A stretch of DNA of 64,000 nucleotides, taken from NCBI RefSeq assembly GCF_001422815.1, contig NZ_LMMP01000034.1, positions 9,442-73,441 on the forward strand, in the 5' to 3' direction. This DNA is from Methylobacterium sp. Leaf91 (GTDB taxonomy: Bacteria > Pseudomonadota > Alphaproteobacteria > Rhizobiales > Beijerinckiaceae). A model generated the notes under the pieces. The model was given only the letters and a program-made list of their open reading frames with translations. It was not told where the DNA came from and ran no database searches. Positions 27,179-36,970 of this stretch are shown here, piece after piece (position 1 is the first letter of the stretch; every line of letters starts with the position of its first letter). Made by a program: the position numbers and the translations under genes.

Positions 27179-28312
27179 TTATTGCCGCGTCTCTGCGACA
27201 TCCGCCGTGGTGACCGTCACCTTGCGGATGCGCCCGTCCCGCTCCACAGCGAGCTCGATGGACTTGCCGATTCCCGCCGCTTCCATTGCCGCGGTGAGGT
27301 CGGCCAGGCGGTGCACGGGCTGGCCGGCGGCTCCGACGATGATGTCGCCTATCGTGCCGGTCTGAACGTCGACGCCACGCAAGCCGGCTTCGGCGGCCGG
27401 CGATCCGCGCAGAACCCGCAGGACCACGACACCATCGATCCCGAGGCGCGCGGCGGTGGCCTCCTGCCCGGCAATGATGCCGATCCCCGGATTGCGGGTG
27501 CGTCCGTTGCGGATGAGTTCGGGGACGACCCGGTTCACGACATCCACGGGAATCGCGAAGCCGATGCCAGCGCTGGCACCGGAGGGAGAGTAGATCGCCG
27601 TGTTGACGCCCACGAGGCGTCCGGCGGAATCGAGGAGTGGCCCGCCCGAATTGCCGGGATTGATCGCGGCGTCGGTCTGGATGACGCCGGACAGCTCCCT
27701 CCCCTCCCCCGTCGGGAGGCGGCGGCGAAGCGCGCTGATGACACCCGTCGTCAGGGTATGATCGAGACCGAAAGGATTCCCGATGGCGAAGGCCGATTGC
27801 CCGACCTTCAGATCCGCCGAGGTACCGATGGCCAGGGGCGGCGGAACGGCACCGGTGCCGCCGAGGCGAAGTACGGCGAGATCGTAGCTCGGCGCAGTGC
27901 CGACGATCGTCGCCGAACGGACTTCACCCGAGGAAAGGCGAACGGACACCGACCCGCCCCGCTGTGCAGCCGCTGCGACCACGTGATTGTTGGTGACCAC
28001 ATGCCCAGCGCCATCCCAGACGAAGCCCGTACCCGTCTGCGCGCCGGTGCCGCCCTCGCCCTCCTCGGCATCGGGGCTCATCAAAGAGCGCCCCTGGGCG
28101 GCGGCCTGGGCGAAGACATGCACGACCGACGGGCTCGCACGCTCGAACAACGTCGCGGTGGACACTTCCGCTTGAGCCAGATCCCCCCGCGCCGTGATCG
28201 CCCGCGGGGTTTCGGCCGAGAACAGGAGGGCCGCCACATAGGGCTGCCCGACATAGAGGGCCATGAGCACCAGGGCCGCCGTGATCGCGATGCGGCCAAA
28301 GCGGTCCGACAT
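27179..28312 (-). CDS. HtrA/Deg-type serine protease with one PDZ domain
   Basis: A 377-residue periplasmic protease of family S1C. The N-terminal helix (RIAITAALVLMALYVGQPYVAALLF) is a membrane anchor or signal peptide. The catalytic triad is visible: His in VVTNNHVV, Asp in SYDLAVLRL, Ser in NPGNSGGPLLDS. One PDZ domain follows (residues about 280-370, including VLRVLRGSPAAEAGLRG and IVGAAGQPVHRL). It is shorter than DegP (one PDZ, no long LA loop) and so closer to DegS-type sensors or DegQ-like proteases. It lies 87 bp upstream of the small secreted gene on the same strand. Substrate unknown. Confidence 0.85.
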   Translation of the reverse strand: MSDRFGRIAITAALVLMALYVGQPYVAALLFSAETPRAITARGDLAQAEVSTATLFERASPSVVHVFAQAAAQGRSLMSPDAEEGEGGTGAQTGTGFVWDGAGHVVTNNHVVAAAAQRGGSVSVRLSSGEVRSATIVGTAPSYDLAVLRLGGTGAVPPPLAIGTSADLKVGQSAFAIGNPFGLDHTLTTGVISALRRRLPTGEGRELSGVIQTDAAINPGNSGGPLLDSAGRLVGVNTAIYSPSGASAGIGFAIPVDVVNRVVPELIRNGRTRNPGIGIIAGQEATAARLGIDGVVVLRVLRGSPAAEAGLRGVDVQTGTIGDIIVGAAGQPVHRLADLTAAMEAAGIGKSIELAVERDGRIRKVTVTTADVAETRQ

Positions 28313-28735
28313 GTCACATCCCTTTCACAGCTTTGGAAAAATTCTGGACTGCGTCTGTCGCATTAACTGGTCGGTCACGCATCTCCGTTCAACTGTTTTG
28401 ACGGGCGGCACGATCCGGGTGCGCAGGCACACGGTTCCGCCCCAACGTTCAAGCTACAAGTACGACAAGCACTGCCACTCTCAACTCTTCATCATAAAAA
28501 GAGGGCGTCCCAGAGCAGCGGCTTCAAGCTTTGTGTCCAAAACATGATGCTTAAGTCAGGGGATAAAAGATTGGGTCTGCCATACTCATCATGGCAATGC
28601 CTAAATTGATCGCAAAGCTGCCCTAGAGATGCTTCCATTCTCACGGAAACACATCCCGCGCTGGCTGCGCCAAGTGCTGGTTCAGTCGCACAGACCCGCG
28701 GGGAATGACCCTCTCAGGTTCAAGGAAACATTGTT
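28313..28735. other. intergenic region without a recognised feature
   Basis: The 423 bp between the protease and a small hypothetical gene are less GC-rich than their surroundings and look like promoter DNA for both divergent genes. No repeat, RNA or gene was recognised. Confidence 0.45.
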
Positions 28736-28951
28736 ATGGAAACCGAAGCCCTCGAACGTCCTGCCGATCTGACGATCTGGCGGACTACTCCCGTCCCGGC
28801 GCCGCTGGCCCAGCCTGCGCGCTACGGCACCCTTCGCGAGGCGATCGAGGCCGCCGCAGGCGCCCTGACCGACCCGGCAAAGCAGCCATGGATCATCACG
28901 GAAGAAGGCGAAATTCTCTCGCCGAACTGGATCCGCACCTATCTCAATTGA
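28736..28951 (+). CDS. hypothetical protein, 71 residues
   Basis: A small acidic soluble protein (LREAIEAAAGALTDPAKQPWIITEEGEILSPNWIRTYLN). The second half looks like a compact helix then strand with an invariant-looking W at PWIIT and NWIRTY. ATG 28736 follows AAGGAAA at a good distance. I do not recognise a family. It stands alone between the HtrA-type protease and a small convergent gene. Codon use matches the genome. Confidence 0.6.
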   Translation: METEALERPADLTIWRTTPVPAPLAQPARYGTLREAIEAAAGALTDPAKQPWIITEEGEILSPNWIRTYLN

Positions 28952-29170
28952 TCCGCTACGGCTTCTGTCAGCCGACTGACGAGCTCTTTTAGATCCAGCC
29001 GCCGGCGCGGAACCGACCGCGCCGCGCAGCGGGCGTAACGATGATGTAGCTAGTCGGACCCGCCTGTCCGATGCATGCGTCATCCTTTGCGGGCAACCCG
29101 ACCCGTCCTACGGCATAGCCTGCCTCGATGCGGGCAATCATCGGGCCTTGTCGCCGATGGTGACCGAGGC

Positions 29171-29371
29171 TCAGACCTGCCGGTCCACGACCGCACCTTG
29201 GCCTTCGGGAAGAACGGCCTTCTGCTGATCGGCGGATTGCTGCAACATCTGGGAAATGGCCCGGTCGCTCTCGCCTTGCTTGCGTATGAAAGTCGTCTGC
29301 ATCGACTCTCGCGTCGCAGCCGTCTGGTTCGACACGATCGACTGTGCAAGGCCGGCGATGGAATCACTCAT
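29171..29371 (-). CDS. small YjfB-like putative motility protein
   Basis: A 66-residue helical protein, rich in Gln and Ser: SIAGLAQSIVSNQTAATRESMQTTFIRKQGESDRAISQMLQQSADQQKAVLP. The spacing of small and amphipathic residues resembles the short YjfB putative motility proteins. ATG 29371 follows GAGGAA by about 10 bases. No flagellar gene is nearby, so the name rests on weak sequence resemblance only. Confidence 0.5.
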   Translation of the reverse strand: MSDSIAGLAQSIVSNQTAATRESMQTTFIRKQGESDRAISQMLQQSADQQKAVLPEGQGAVVDRQV

Positions 29372-29445
29372 GAACGGGGTTCCTCATGGCTCGAACGGGC
29401 ATAGCCCGTTCGATCTTGCCAAACCTTGAAGAAGGCCGATCGCTA

Positions 29446-30351
29446 TTATCTCGAATTTCTCCGCTCAATCCCGCCGTGTCGATAAATCTCCGGTTTGTTC
29501 ACGAGGGTGACCAGCACGTAGGAAATGATCATCAGCAAATACCAGGCACCCAGTTTCTGCCAGGAAACCATCGCCCAGGTCGATGTCTGGTTCGGATAGA
29601 GCCAGACCCGCGTCCCCGTGCCGATATTTTCGGCAAACCAGATGAACAGTGCGACGAGCAGGAAGCCCAGGAGAAGCGGCATTCTCCGGTGCACCCGCCA
29701 GACTTTGAAATGCACCCAGGTTCGGCCGAACAACACGGCCGTTGCCGCGAACAACCCGAGGCGGATGTCCGTCGCGTAGTGATGGGTGAAGAAGTTCACG
29801 TAGATCGCCGCGGCCAGCAGGAGCGTCACGCCGGTGCCGGGATGATGGGTGAAGCGGAAGTCGAACAGGCGCCACACCCGGGCGATGTAGGAGCCGATGC
29901 TCGCATACATGAAGCCGGTGAAGAGCGGCACACCCGCAATGCGGAGCAGACTGGCCTCCGGATAGATCCATGACCCGACGGCAGTCTTGAAGATCTCCAT
30001 CACCGTCCCGACCACATGGAAGAGCGCAATCACTTTCGCCTCCTCCCAGGTCTCCATGCGCAGGGCGAGAAGCGCTATCTGTATCGCCACCGCCGACAGC
30101 GTGAGAAAATCGTACCGACTGATCGCCGCATGCGGCGGATAGAGCAGGTAGCTCGCGATGAGCAGGGCGCAGAGTAAACCGCCGAACAGGCACGCCCACC
30201 CCTGCTTGATGCCGAACCTCAGGAATTCGTAGAGTCCCGCCGCGAAAGGTCCCCGCCCCAGGGCCCATGCACCGAGACGTGCCTCGATGCCGGCGAACCG
30301 GGCGATGGGCGGCCAGGTGCGGACGGCGCTTTGGGTCGGGATGTCTGTCAC
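29446..30351 (-). CDS. DUF817 integral membrane protein
   Basis: A 301-residue protein with about eight hydrophobic helices. The signatures LLALRMETWEEAKVIALFHVVGTVMEIFKTAVGSWIYPE and PLFTGFMYASIGSYIARVWRLFDFRFTHHP are typical of DUF817 (YoaT-like). VNFFTHHYATDIR and FAENIGTGTRVWLYPNQ follow. Function of the family is not established. Conserved histidines and acidic residues within the helices could bind metal or a cofactor. The start is GTG 30351. It lies 75 bp past the small YjfB-like gene, reading toward it. Confidence 0.82.
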   Translation of the reverse strand: MTDIPTQSAVRTWPPIARFAGIEARLGAWALGRGPFAAGLYEFLRFGIKQGWACLFGGLLCALLIASYLLYPPHAAISRYDFLTLSAVAIQIALLALRMETWEEAKVIALFHVVGTVMEIFKTAVGSWIYPEASLLRIAGVPLFTGFMYASIGSYIARVWRLFDFRFTHHPGTGVTLLLAAAIYVNFFTHHYATDIRLGLFAATAVLFGRTWVHFKVWRVHRRMPLLLGFLLVALFIWFAENIGTGTRVWLYPNQTSTWAMVSWQKLGAWYLLMIISYVLVTLVNKPEIYRHGGIERRNSR

Positions 30352-30437
30352 GTTAGCGGTTCCGGCAGTGGCGCAGCCCGCCTTAGCGTAGCCGAGGGTG
30401 AAGCTCGACCTTATCGATAGCGCGGGAGGGCAATCGC

Positions 30438-30863
30438 TTGCCGATGCGGACGACCGAGCAAGACGCTGATTGGGAATCGGAGCGTGTGCGACGCGATCTG
30501 GCCCGCTTGCAGAAGCTCTTGGCCCGGCGTCGGTTTCGCGCCATCGCCATGCGCGTGTTTCGAGGCGTACTTGGTAGCGGCGCCAGCTTCGCGGCGCTGA
30601 TCAAGCTGAAGCTTGCCGGCTCGCTCGTGCTGAAGGGCGGTCTCGCCCTCCTCGTCGGGCTCAGCCTCGCTTGGCCGACCGTATTTGGAATCCTGCTTGC
30701 CCTGGCTCTCGTCGTCCTGGCGATCGTCGGAATCATGGAGGGTGAAGCCCCCAACTGCCCGGACAAGTGCTGGGAGGCCTCGAAGCGACGCGACAGGCTG
30801 CGCGAACTGATCGACGAACGCATCGAGTGGCTCAAAAGCCGATCAGGAGGCGCCGAGAACTGA
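30438..30863 (+). CDS. hypothetical membrane protein
   Basis: A protein of 139-141 residues. An amphipathic basic N-terminus (VRRDLARLQKLLARRRFRAIAMRVFRG) precedes two hydrophobic segments (about 45-75 and 75-100), and a polar C-terminus has CPDKCWEASKRRDRLRELIDERIEWLK. The CxxxC pair could be redox-active or bind metal. TTG 30438 has GGAGGG 7 bases before it; ATG 30444 is 13 bases away, so the TTG may be used. No family is recognised. It is followed by the mutase gene 147 bp later. Confidence 0.55.
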   Translation: MPMRTTEQDADWESERVRRDLARLQKLLARRRFRAIAMRVFRGVLGSGASFAALIKLKLAGSLVLKGGLALLVGLSLAWPTVFGILLALALVVLAIVGIMEGEAPNCPDKCWEASKRRDRLRELIDERIEWLKSRSGGAEN

Positions 30864-31010
30864 ACGATGCCGCAGTCTGAGGCTGAGCCGGAAGCCCCCT
30901 CCGCGGAGTTGGGATCGCGGTTCATCCTCAAAATGAATTTGAGAGGGATAGCCCGAAGCCGGTGCTTCACTATAATGCTTCGCCATACGCCGCCGCACGA
31001 GTTCGATCAC

Positions 31011-33176
31011 ATGACGTCCCGTATCCCTGATTTCGCGAACGTCCCCTACGCGGCAGATGCCTTCACGGCGCCCGTGCCGCCGGCAGGCGAGCCCTGGATG
31101 ACGCCGGAAGGCATCCCGGTGAAGGGCGTCTATGGACCGGAGGATCGCGAGGGGATCGAGTTTCTGCACACTTATCCCGGTGTCGCGCCTTATCTGCGCG
31201 GCCCCTACCCGACGATGTACGTGACGCAGCCCTGGACGATCCGGCAATATGCCGGCTTCTCCACGGCTGAGGATTCGAACGCCTTTTATCGGCGCAACCT
31301 CGCGGCCGGACAGAAGGGCCTGTCGGTGGCCTTCGATCTCGCCACCCACCGGGGCTACGATTCCGATCATCCGCGCGTCTCGGGCGATGTCGGCATGGCC
31401 GGCGTGGCGATCGATTCGATCTACGACATGCGGACGTTGTTCTCGGGCATCCCGCTGGACGAGATGACCGTTTCGATGACGATGAACGGCGCGGTGCTGC
31501 CGATCCTGGCGCTCTACATCGTGGCGGCCGAGGAACAGGGCGTGCCGCCGGAGAAGCTCGCCGGCACGATCCAGAACGACATCCTCAAGGAGTTCATGGT
31601 CCGCAACACCTACATCTACCCGCCGGCGGGTTCGATGCGGATCATCGGCGACATCTTCGCCTACACGTCGGCTCACATGCCGAAATTCAACTCGATCTCG
31701 ATCTCCGGCTACCACATGCAGGAAGCCGGTGCGACGAACGACCTCGAACTCGCCTACACGCTCGCCGACGGCGTCGAGTACATCAAGGCCGGTCTCGCGG
31801 CCGGGCTGACCATCGACAAGTTCGCACCCCGCCTGTCGTTCTTCTGGGCCATTTCCACCAACTTCTTCATGGAAATCGCCAAGATGCGGGCCGCGCGCCT
31901 GATCTGGGCCAAGCTCGTGAAGGAGTTCGAGCCGAAGACCGACAAGTCCCTGCCCCTGCGCACTCACAGCCAGACGAGCGGCTGGTCGCTGACCGCCCAG
32001 GACGTGTTCAACAACGTCACCCGCACCTGCATCGAGGCGATGGCCGCAACGCAGGGCGGCACCCAGTCGCTCCACACCAACGCCCTCGATGAGGCGCTAG
32101 CGCTGCCCACCGACTTCTCGGCGCGCATCGCCCGCAACACCCAGCTCTTCCTGCAGCAGGAGAGCGGCACGACGCGGATCGTCGATCCGTGGGGCGGCTC
32201 CTACTATGTCGAGAAGCTGACCCAGGACATCGTCGCCCGCGCCTGGGAGCATCTCCGCGAAGTCGAGGAATTGGGCGGGATGGCCAAGGCCATCGAGGCC
32301 GGCATCCCCAAACTGCGGATCGAGGAGGCTGCGGCCCGCGCCCAGGCGCGGATCGATTCCGGCCGCCAGACCATCGTCGGCGTCAACAAATTCAAGCCCG
32401 AGGATGACCGCGCCATCGAGCTGATGCGCGTCGACAACGGCAATGTCCGCATGCTCCAGATCGACAAGCTCAAGAGGCTGCGTGCTGAGCGCAACCAGGC
32501 CGACGTCGATGCGGCCCTTGCGGCACTGACCGCAGCCGCTAAAGGCGAGGGCAATCTCCTGGCGCTCGGTGTCGAGGCTGCCCGCGCGAAGGCGACGGTC
32601 GGAGAGATTTCCGACGCGCTGGAAAAGGCCTGGGGCCGGCATCGGGCGGAGATCCGCTCGATATCGGGCGTCTACAAGCGAGAGGTGGGTGGCATGTCGC
32701 CGGTGGTCGAGACCGTTCGTCAGCTCGTGGAGACCTTCGAGGAGAATGACGGGCGGCGCCCGCGTATTCTCGTCGCGAAAATGGGCCAGGACGGGCATGA
32801 CCGAGGTCAGAAGGTGATCGCCTCGGCCTTTGCCGATCTCGGCTTCGACGTGGATATCGGACCCCTCTTCGCCACTCCCGCCGAAGCCGCACGTCAGGCT
32901 GTGGAGAACGACGTCCACATCGTCGGTGTGTCGTCTCTTGCCGCCGGCCACCTGACGCTGGTGCCTGAATTGAAGGCAGCCCTCACAGAACAAGGCCGGG
33001 GCGACGTGATGATCGTGATTGGCGGGGTCATCCCCCCGGGCGATTATCCCGCCCTCCATGCCGCTGGCGCATCTGCGATTTTCCCACCCGGCACGGTCAT
33101 TGCTGACGCTGCGGTGAAATTGATCGAAGAACTCAACGGAAGGCTCGGTTACAGCACGCGTCAGGCCGCCGAATAG
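31011..33176 (+). CDS. mcmA: methylmalonyl-CoA mutase, large (alpha) subunit
   Basis: A 721-residue adenosylcobalamin enzyme that interconverts methylmalonyl-CoA and succinyl-CoA. In methylotrophs it serves propionyl-CoA metabolism and the ethylmalonyl-CoA pathway. The TIM-barrel domain shows [28 protein letters not shown] and the active-site stretch [19 protein letters not shown]. The C-terminal B12 domain has [10 protein letters not shown] with the cobalt-ligand His596, [18 protein letters not shown] and [13 protein letters not shown] 31011 gives a length equal to that of the Methylobacterium enzyme; the longer frame from 30867 is rejected. The small subunit and the MeaB chaperone are not in the window. 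Confidence 0.95.
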   Translation: MTSRIPDFANVPYAADAFTAPVPPAGEPWMTPEGIPVKGVYGPEDREGIEFLHTYPGVAPYLRGPYPTMYVTQPWTIRQYAGFSTAEDSNAFYRRNLAAGQKGLSVAFDLATHRGYDSDHPRVSGDVGMAGVAIDSIYDMRTLFSGIPLDEMTVSMTMNGAVLPILALYIVAAEEQGVPPEKLAGTIQNDILKEFMVRNTYIYPPAGSMRIIGDIFAYTSAHMPKFNSISISGYHMQEAGATNDLELAYTLADGVEYIKAGLAAGLTIDKFAPRLSFFWAISTNFFMEIAKMRAARLIWAKLVKEFEPKTDKSLPLRTHSQTSGWSLTAQDVFNNVTRTCIEAMAATQGGTQSLHTNALDEALALPTDFSARIARNTQLFLQQESGTTRIVDPWGGSYYVEKLTQDIVARAWEHLREVEELGGMAKAIEAGIPKLRIEEAAARAQARIDSGRQTIVGVNKFKPEDDRAIELMRVDNGNVRMLQIDKLKRLRAERNQADVDAALAALTAAAKGEGNLLALGVEAARAKATVGEISDALEKAWGRHRAEIRSISGVYKREVGGMSPVVETVRQLVETFEENDGRRPRILVAKMGQDGHDRGQKVIASAFADLGFDVDIGPLFATPAEAARQAVENDVHIVGVSSLAAGHLTLVPELKAALTEQGRGDVMIVIGGVIPPGDYPALHAAGASAIFPPGTVIADAAVKLIEELNGRLGYSTRQAAE

Positions 33177-33351
33177 GGCGTTCATGTTACACGACCGTAG
33201 TGCAAGAGATCGGCTTCGACGCTGGCCTCAAGCGCTTGCCTAAGGCATTTATCGTTTTTGCCGCATTTTTCATCCCACGCCGGGTTGGTTGCGGCGCATC
33301 AAAATTGTATTTCGCGGCAACGTACTGAACTGAAATTGTGAGTTGACGCCG

Positions 33352-34785
33352 ATGGCCTCAGGATTTTTCCCTCTCATCCATCCGGTCATCCTCTGCGGAG
33401 GCTCCGGTACGCGCCTCTGGCCTGCTTCCCGCGAGAGCATGCCGAAGCAGTTCACTCTGCTCGTGAACGCGGACAGTTCGACCTTCCAGGACACGGCCCG
33501 TCGGGTCACCGACGGAACCGCCTTCTCGCGGCCGACGATCATCACCAGCAGTGAAGCCCGCTTCATCGTGGCGGAACAACTTCTGCAGGCCGAGGTCCAA
33601 GCCGACATCGTGCTCGAGCCGGAGCGTCGCGATTCCGCCGCGGCCGTTGCGGTAGCCGCCCTCCATGCCGCCCGCCGCGACCCGGAGGCCGTGGTGATGA
33701 TCCTGGCGGCCGACCATGTCATCGGTGACACCGCGGCCTTCGTCGAGGCTGCACGCGCCGCCGCGGTTGGTGCGCAGGCGGGCCGCATCATGACCCTCGG
33801 AATCGAGCCGACCGCTCCATCCACCGCCTATGGCTATATCCGCAAGGGCGCGCCCATCGACGGCGTAGAGGGTGCCTATGATGTCGGGCGCTTCGTGGAG
33901 AAGCCCAATCGTCATGGCGCGGAAAGCCTGATCGCCGACGGGGCCCTGTGGAACAGCGGGTACTTCCTGTTCCGGGCCGACGTCATGCTGGCCGAACTCG
34001 AGACCTATGTCCCGGAGATCCTGGCCGCGACACGCACGGCCCTCGACAAGGCGACGAGCGATCTCGATTTCCTGCGCCTGGATTCCACCGCCTTCGCCAG
34101 CGCGCCGAAGACCTCCATCGATTACGCGGTGATGGAGCGGACCGATCGCGCCGGAGTCCTGCCGGTCTCCTTCCCCTGGTCCGATGTCGGCACCTGGGAT
34201 GCGGTCTGGGACGTCCTGCCTCGTGATGCGTTCGGCAATGCTGTGCGCGGCCGCGTGGAACTCGTCGAGACCCGGGGCAGCCTGATCCATAGCGAGGGCG
34301 AGCACCTCACTGCGGTGGTCGGCGTCGACGACATCGTCGTCGTCTCGACCCCGGATGCCGTACTCGTCACCTCGAAGGCCAAGGCCGGGCTCGTCAAGGA
34401 GCTGGTCACGCAGCTGCGCGAGAAAGCCCATCCGGAGGCGGATGCCCATCGCCGGATGTTCCGCCCCTGGGGCTGGTATCAGCGCATCGATATCGGCGAG
34501 CGTTTCCAGGTGAAGCGCATCATGGTGACGCCGGGCGGGCGGCTCTCACTGCAGAAGCACTTCCACCGTGCCGAGCATTGGGTCGTGGTGCGCGGCACGG
34601 CCGAGGTCACCGTGGATGACCGTGTCGTGCTGGTTCACGAGAACGAGGCGGTCTACCTGCCCATCGGATCGATGCATCGCCTCACCAACCCGGGCAAGAT
34701 CCCCCTCGAACTCATCGAGGTCCAGGTCGGATCCTATACCGGCGAGGACGACATCATCCGCGTCGAGGACATCTACGGGCGTTAA
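33352..34785 (+). CDS. manC: mannose-1-phosphate guanylyltransferase/mannose-6-phosphate isomerase
   Basis: A 477-residue bifunctional type II enzyme. The N-terminal nucleotidyltransferase (about 1-340) has the pyrophosphorylase motif VILCGGSGTRLWPASRESMPKQF and FVEKPNRHGAESLI. The C-terminal cupin (about 360-475) carries the isomerase motif QKHFHRAEHWVVVRGTAEVTVDD with metal-binding histidines. It makes GDP-mannose for exopolysaccharide or LPS sugars. ATG 33352 is preferred over TTG 33343. It is convergent with comM, with an 18-bp gap. No polysaccharide cluster is adjacent. Confidence 0.93.
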   Translation: MASGFFPLIHPVILCGGSGTRLWPASRESMPKQFTLLVNADSSTFQDTARRVTDGTAFSRPTIITSSEARFIVAEQLLQAEVQADIVLEPERRDSAAAVAVAALHAARRDPEAVVMILAADHVIGDTAAFVEAARAAAVGAQAGRIMTLGIEPTAPSTAYGYIRKGAPIDGVEGAYDVGRFVEKPNRHGAESLIADGALWNSGYFLFRADVMLAELETYVPEILAATRTALDKATSDLDFLRLDSTAFASAPKTSIDYAVMERTDRAGVLPVSFPWSDVGTWDAVWDVLPRDAFGNAVRGRVELVETRGSLIHSEGEHLTAVVGVDDIVVVSTPDAVLVTSKAKAGLVKELVTQLREKAHPEADAHRRMFRPWGWYQRIDIGERFQVKRIMVTPGGRLSLQKHFHRAEHWVVVRGTAEVTVDDRVVLVHENEAVYLPIGSMHRLTNPGKIPLELIEVQVGSYTGEDDIIRVEDIYGR

Positions 34786-34803
34786 AACGAGAGACGGTCG
34801 GCC

Positions 34804-36339
34804 TCAGGCGGCCACAGGCCGCTCGGCCCGGCCGCGATAGGACAGGGCCTCGGCGAGATGGATGCGGCGCACCCGCTCCTCCCCGTCGAGGTCCGCCAGG
34901 GTGCGCGCCACGCGCAGGACGCGGTGAAAGCCGCGAGCCGAAAGGCGCATGGTTTCCGCCGCGTCGCGGATCAACGCCGTACCGTCGGCATCCGGCGCGG
35001 CCATCTCTTCGATCATCGGAGCCGGACATGTGGCGTTGGTGACGACGCCGGTGAGCCCCTGCGCGGTGAAGCGCTCGGTCTGCAGTGCCCGAGCGACTAC
35101 GACCCGCGCCGCCGTTTCGGCCGAGCCTTCGGCGGGAGGCGGTAGGATCAGATCGGCCGCCGTGACTGCCCCAACCTCGATTCGCAGGTCGATCCGGTCG
35201 AGGAGCGGCCCGGAGATACGGGCGCCATATTGCGCGACACAACGCTCGTTGGGTCCACGTCGACAGGCATAGCCCGGCTCGAGGGCCTGACCGCAGCGAC
35301 ACGGATTCATCGCGGCGATCAGCTGGAACCGCGCCGGATAGGTCACCCGGTGATTGGCGCGCGCGATCATGACCTCTCCGGTCTCCATCGGCTGGCGTAG
35401 GGAATCGAGCACCTGGGGTGTGAATTCGGGAAGCTCGTCTAGAAACAATACGCCGCCATGCGCCAGGGAGGCCTCGCCAGGGCGGGCATTCATTCCGCCG
35501 CCCACCAAGGCCGCCATCGAGGCCGAATGGTGGGGCTGGCGGAAGGGGCGCCGGTTCGAGAGTGCACCGCCTTTCAGCTCGCCGGCCACAGACTGGATCA
35601 TCGAGACTTCGAGGAGCTCGCGCGGACCTAGCGGCGGCAGAATCGAAGGAAGCCGCGCGGCGAGCATGGATTTGCCCGCGCCCGGTGGGCCGTTCATCAG
35701 CAAGTTGTGCCCTCCGGCGGCGGCAATTTCGAGGGCTCGCTTGGCGCCTTCCTGGCCCTTGATGTCGCGAAGGTCGGGCAGGCGTCCCGTGCTCGTGGCC
35801 ACGGCCGGTTCGGGCCGGGCCATCACCTGGCTTCCCTTGAAATGATTGGCCAGTTGAATCAGCGAACGCGGGGCCAGCACGTCCATATCGCCGCCGGCCC
35901 AGGCTGCCTCGGGTCCCGTCGCCGCTGGGCAGATCAGGCCAAGTCCTCGCGCATTCGCCGCCATCGCGGCGGGCAGGACGCCGTTCACCGCCGTGATCGT
36001 GCCGTCGAGAGCGAGCTCACCAAGAACGCAGTACCCGGCGAGCGCATCGGGTGGGATCGCGCCGATGGCGGCCATCACCGCGAGGGCGATGGGAAGGTCG
36101 TAATGCGAGCCTTCCTTCGGCAGGTCCGCCGGAGCGAGGTTGACGGTGATGCGCTTTGCCGGAAGCGCCAGTCCCGATGCGATCAGCGCGGAGCGCACGC
36201 GCTCGCGCGATTCCGCCACGGCCTTGTCCGCCAGCCCCACCACCATGAACATCACCGCCCCCGGGGCGATCTGGACCTGGACGTCGACGGCGCGCGCCTC
36301 GATCCCCTCGAAGGCGACTGTGGCGACGCGGGTGACCAT
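34804..36339 (-). CDS. comM: YifB/ComM-type AAA+ ATPase (Mg-chelatase-like)
   Basis: A 511-residue protein. An N-terminal Lon-protease-like fold (ATVAFEGIEARAVDVQVQIAPGAVMFMVVGLADKAVAESRERVR) is followed by an AAA+ module with Walker A NGPPGAGKSMLAARLPSILPP and Walker B GGVLFLDELPEF. A cysteine cluster MNPCRCG...GYACRRGPNERC follows. The C-terminal helical part is the Mg-chelatase-like lid. ComM is a hexameric helicase that promotes branch migration during natural transformation. With comEC in the same window, competence is conceivable. The stop lies 18 bp from the convergent manC stop. Confidence 0.92.
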   Translation of the reverse strand: MVTRVATVAFEGIEARAVDVQVQIAPGAVMFMVVGLADKAVAESRERVRSALIASGLALPAKRITVNLAPADLPKEGSHYDLPIALAVMAAIGAIPPDALAGYCVLGELALDGTITAVNGVLPAAMAANARGLGLICPAATGPEAAWAGGDMDVLAPRSLIQLANHFKGSQVMARPEPAVATSTGRLPDLRDIKGQEGAKRALEIAAAGGHNLLMNGPPGAGKSMLAARLPSILPPLGPRELLEVSMIQSVAGELKGGALSNRRPFRQPHHSASMAALVGGGMNARPGEASLAHGGVLFLDELPEFTPQVLDSLRQPMETGEVMIARANHRVTYPARFQLIAAMNPCRCGQALEPGYACRRGPNERCVAQYGARISGPLLDRIDLRIEVGAVTAADLILPPPAEGSAETAARVVVARALQTERFTAQGLTGVVTNATCPAPMIEEMAAPDADGTALIRDAAETMRLSARGFHRVLRVARTLADLDGEERVRRIHLAEALSYRGRAERPVAA

Positions 36340-36485
36340 GGATCCAGACCCCTGAGCTTATAGCCAAGGTTAGGATGCGCCATGGCTCATGACAACCAGC
36401 GCGTGCGCCCTTGCTGACGTGTCATGGAACTCCATTCCCGATTCGCCGTTCGAAAGTGTCACTTTCCCGACCAAGGAGTTCCACC

Positions 36486-36749
36486 ATGTCGATCAAGACT
36501 GCGAGCCTCGCTGCCATCGCCCTCGGTTTCGCCCTCACTGGCACCGCCTTCGCCGACCGTGCGCCGACCCCCGAGGAACGTACCAAGATCGAAGCCACCT
36601 TGAAGAAGGAAGGCTTCACCAAGTGGGGCAAGATCGAAGTCGAGGAGCACGAGATCGACGTGGACGATGCCATCGATGCGAATGGCAAGCAGTTCGATCT
36701 CGAACTCGACCTCAAGACCTACGCGATCACCACGCGCGAAGCCGAATAA
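36486..36749 (+). CDS. small secreted PepSY-like protein
   Basis: An 87-residue protein. A signal peptide runs about 1-23 (SLAAIALGFALTGTAFA, predicted cleavage before DRAPTP). The mature part, PTPEERTKIEATLKKEGFTKWGKIEVEEHEIDVDDAIDANGKQFDLELDLKTYAITTRE, has the helix-then-strands pattern of PepSY-like domains and is strongly acidic. AAGGAG before ATG 36486 is a near-ideal ribosome site. It lies just upstream of the SRP RNA. Role unknown, probably periplasmic. Confidence 0.75.
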   Translation: MSIKTASLAAIALGFALTGTAFADRAPTPEERTKIEATLKKEGFTKWGKIEVEEHEIDVDDAIDANGKQFDLELDLKTYAITTREAE

Positions 36750-36804
36750 GCGCTTCGTCCGTCCTGGCGCTTGCGTTCCAGCAAGGCGCCGGCCATATAG
36801 CGCT

Positions 36805-36901
36805 CGGGAGGTTGGCGAGGGACGTTTCACTCGCCAACCGGGTCAGGTCCGGAAGGAAGCAGCCCTAACGAGACCGAGCGGGTCTTCGTCCAGCCTCCCA
36901 C
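36805..36901 (+). ncRNA. ffs: bacterial small SRP RNA (4.5S)
   Basis: The apical signature GTCAGGTCCGGAAGGAAGCA lies at 36842-36861, followed by GCCCTAACGAGACCGAGCGGG, as in the SRP Alu-less 4.5S RNA. The ends pair: GGGAGG at 36806-36811 with CCTCCC at 36894-36899, giving a hairpin of about 97 nt. Internal helix GGTTGGCGAG with CTCGCCAACC is an alternative fold. The RNA binds Ffh to target membrane proteins. Its position just before dnaX is common in bacteria. Ends are approximate. Confidence 0.93.
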
Positions 36902-36970
36902 CTTCGTTTCTTTTGAGGTCCGCGTGGCGGCATCCCCCGACCCGGGGCCGCTCGAACCACGCAAGGCGGC

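Noticed and set aside
30843..33185. long minus-strand frames opposite the methylmalonyl-CoA mutase
   Set aside because: Antisense shadows of a highly conserved enzyme; no family features.
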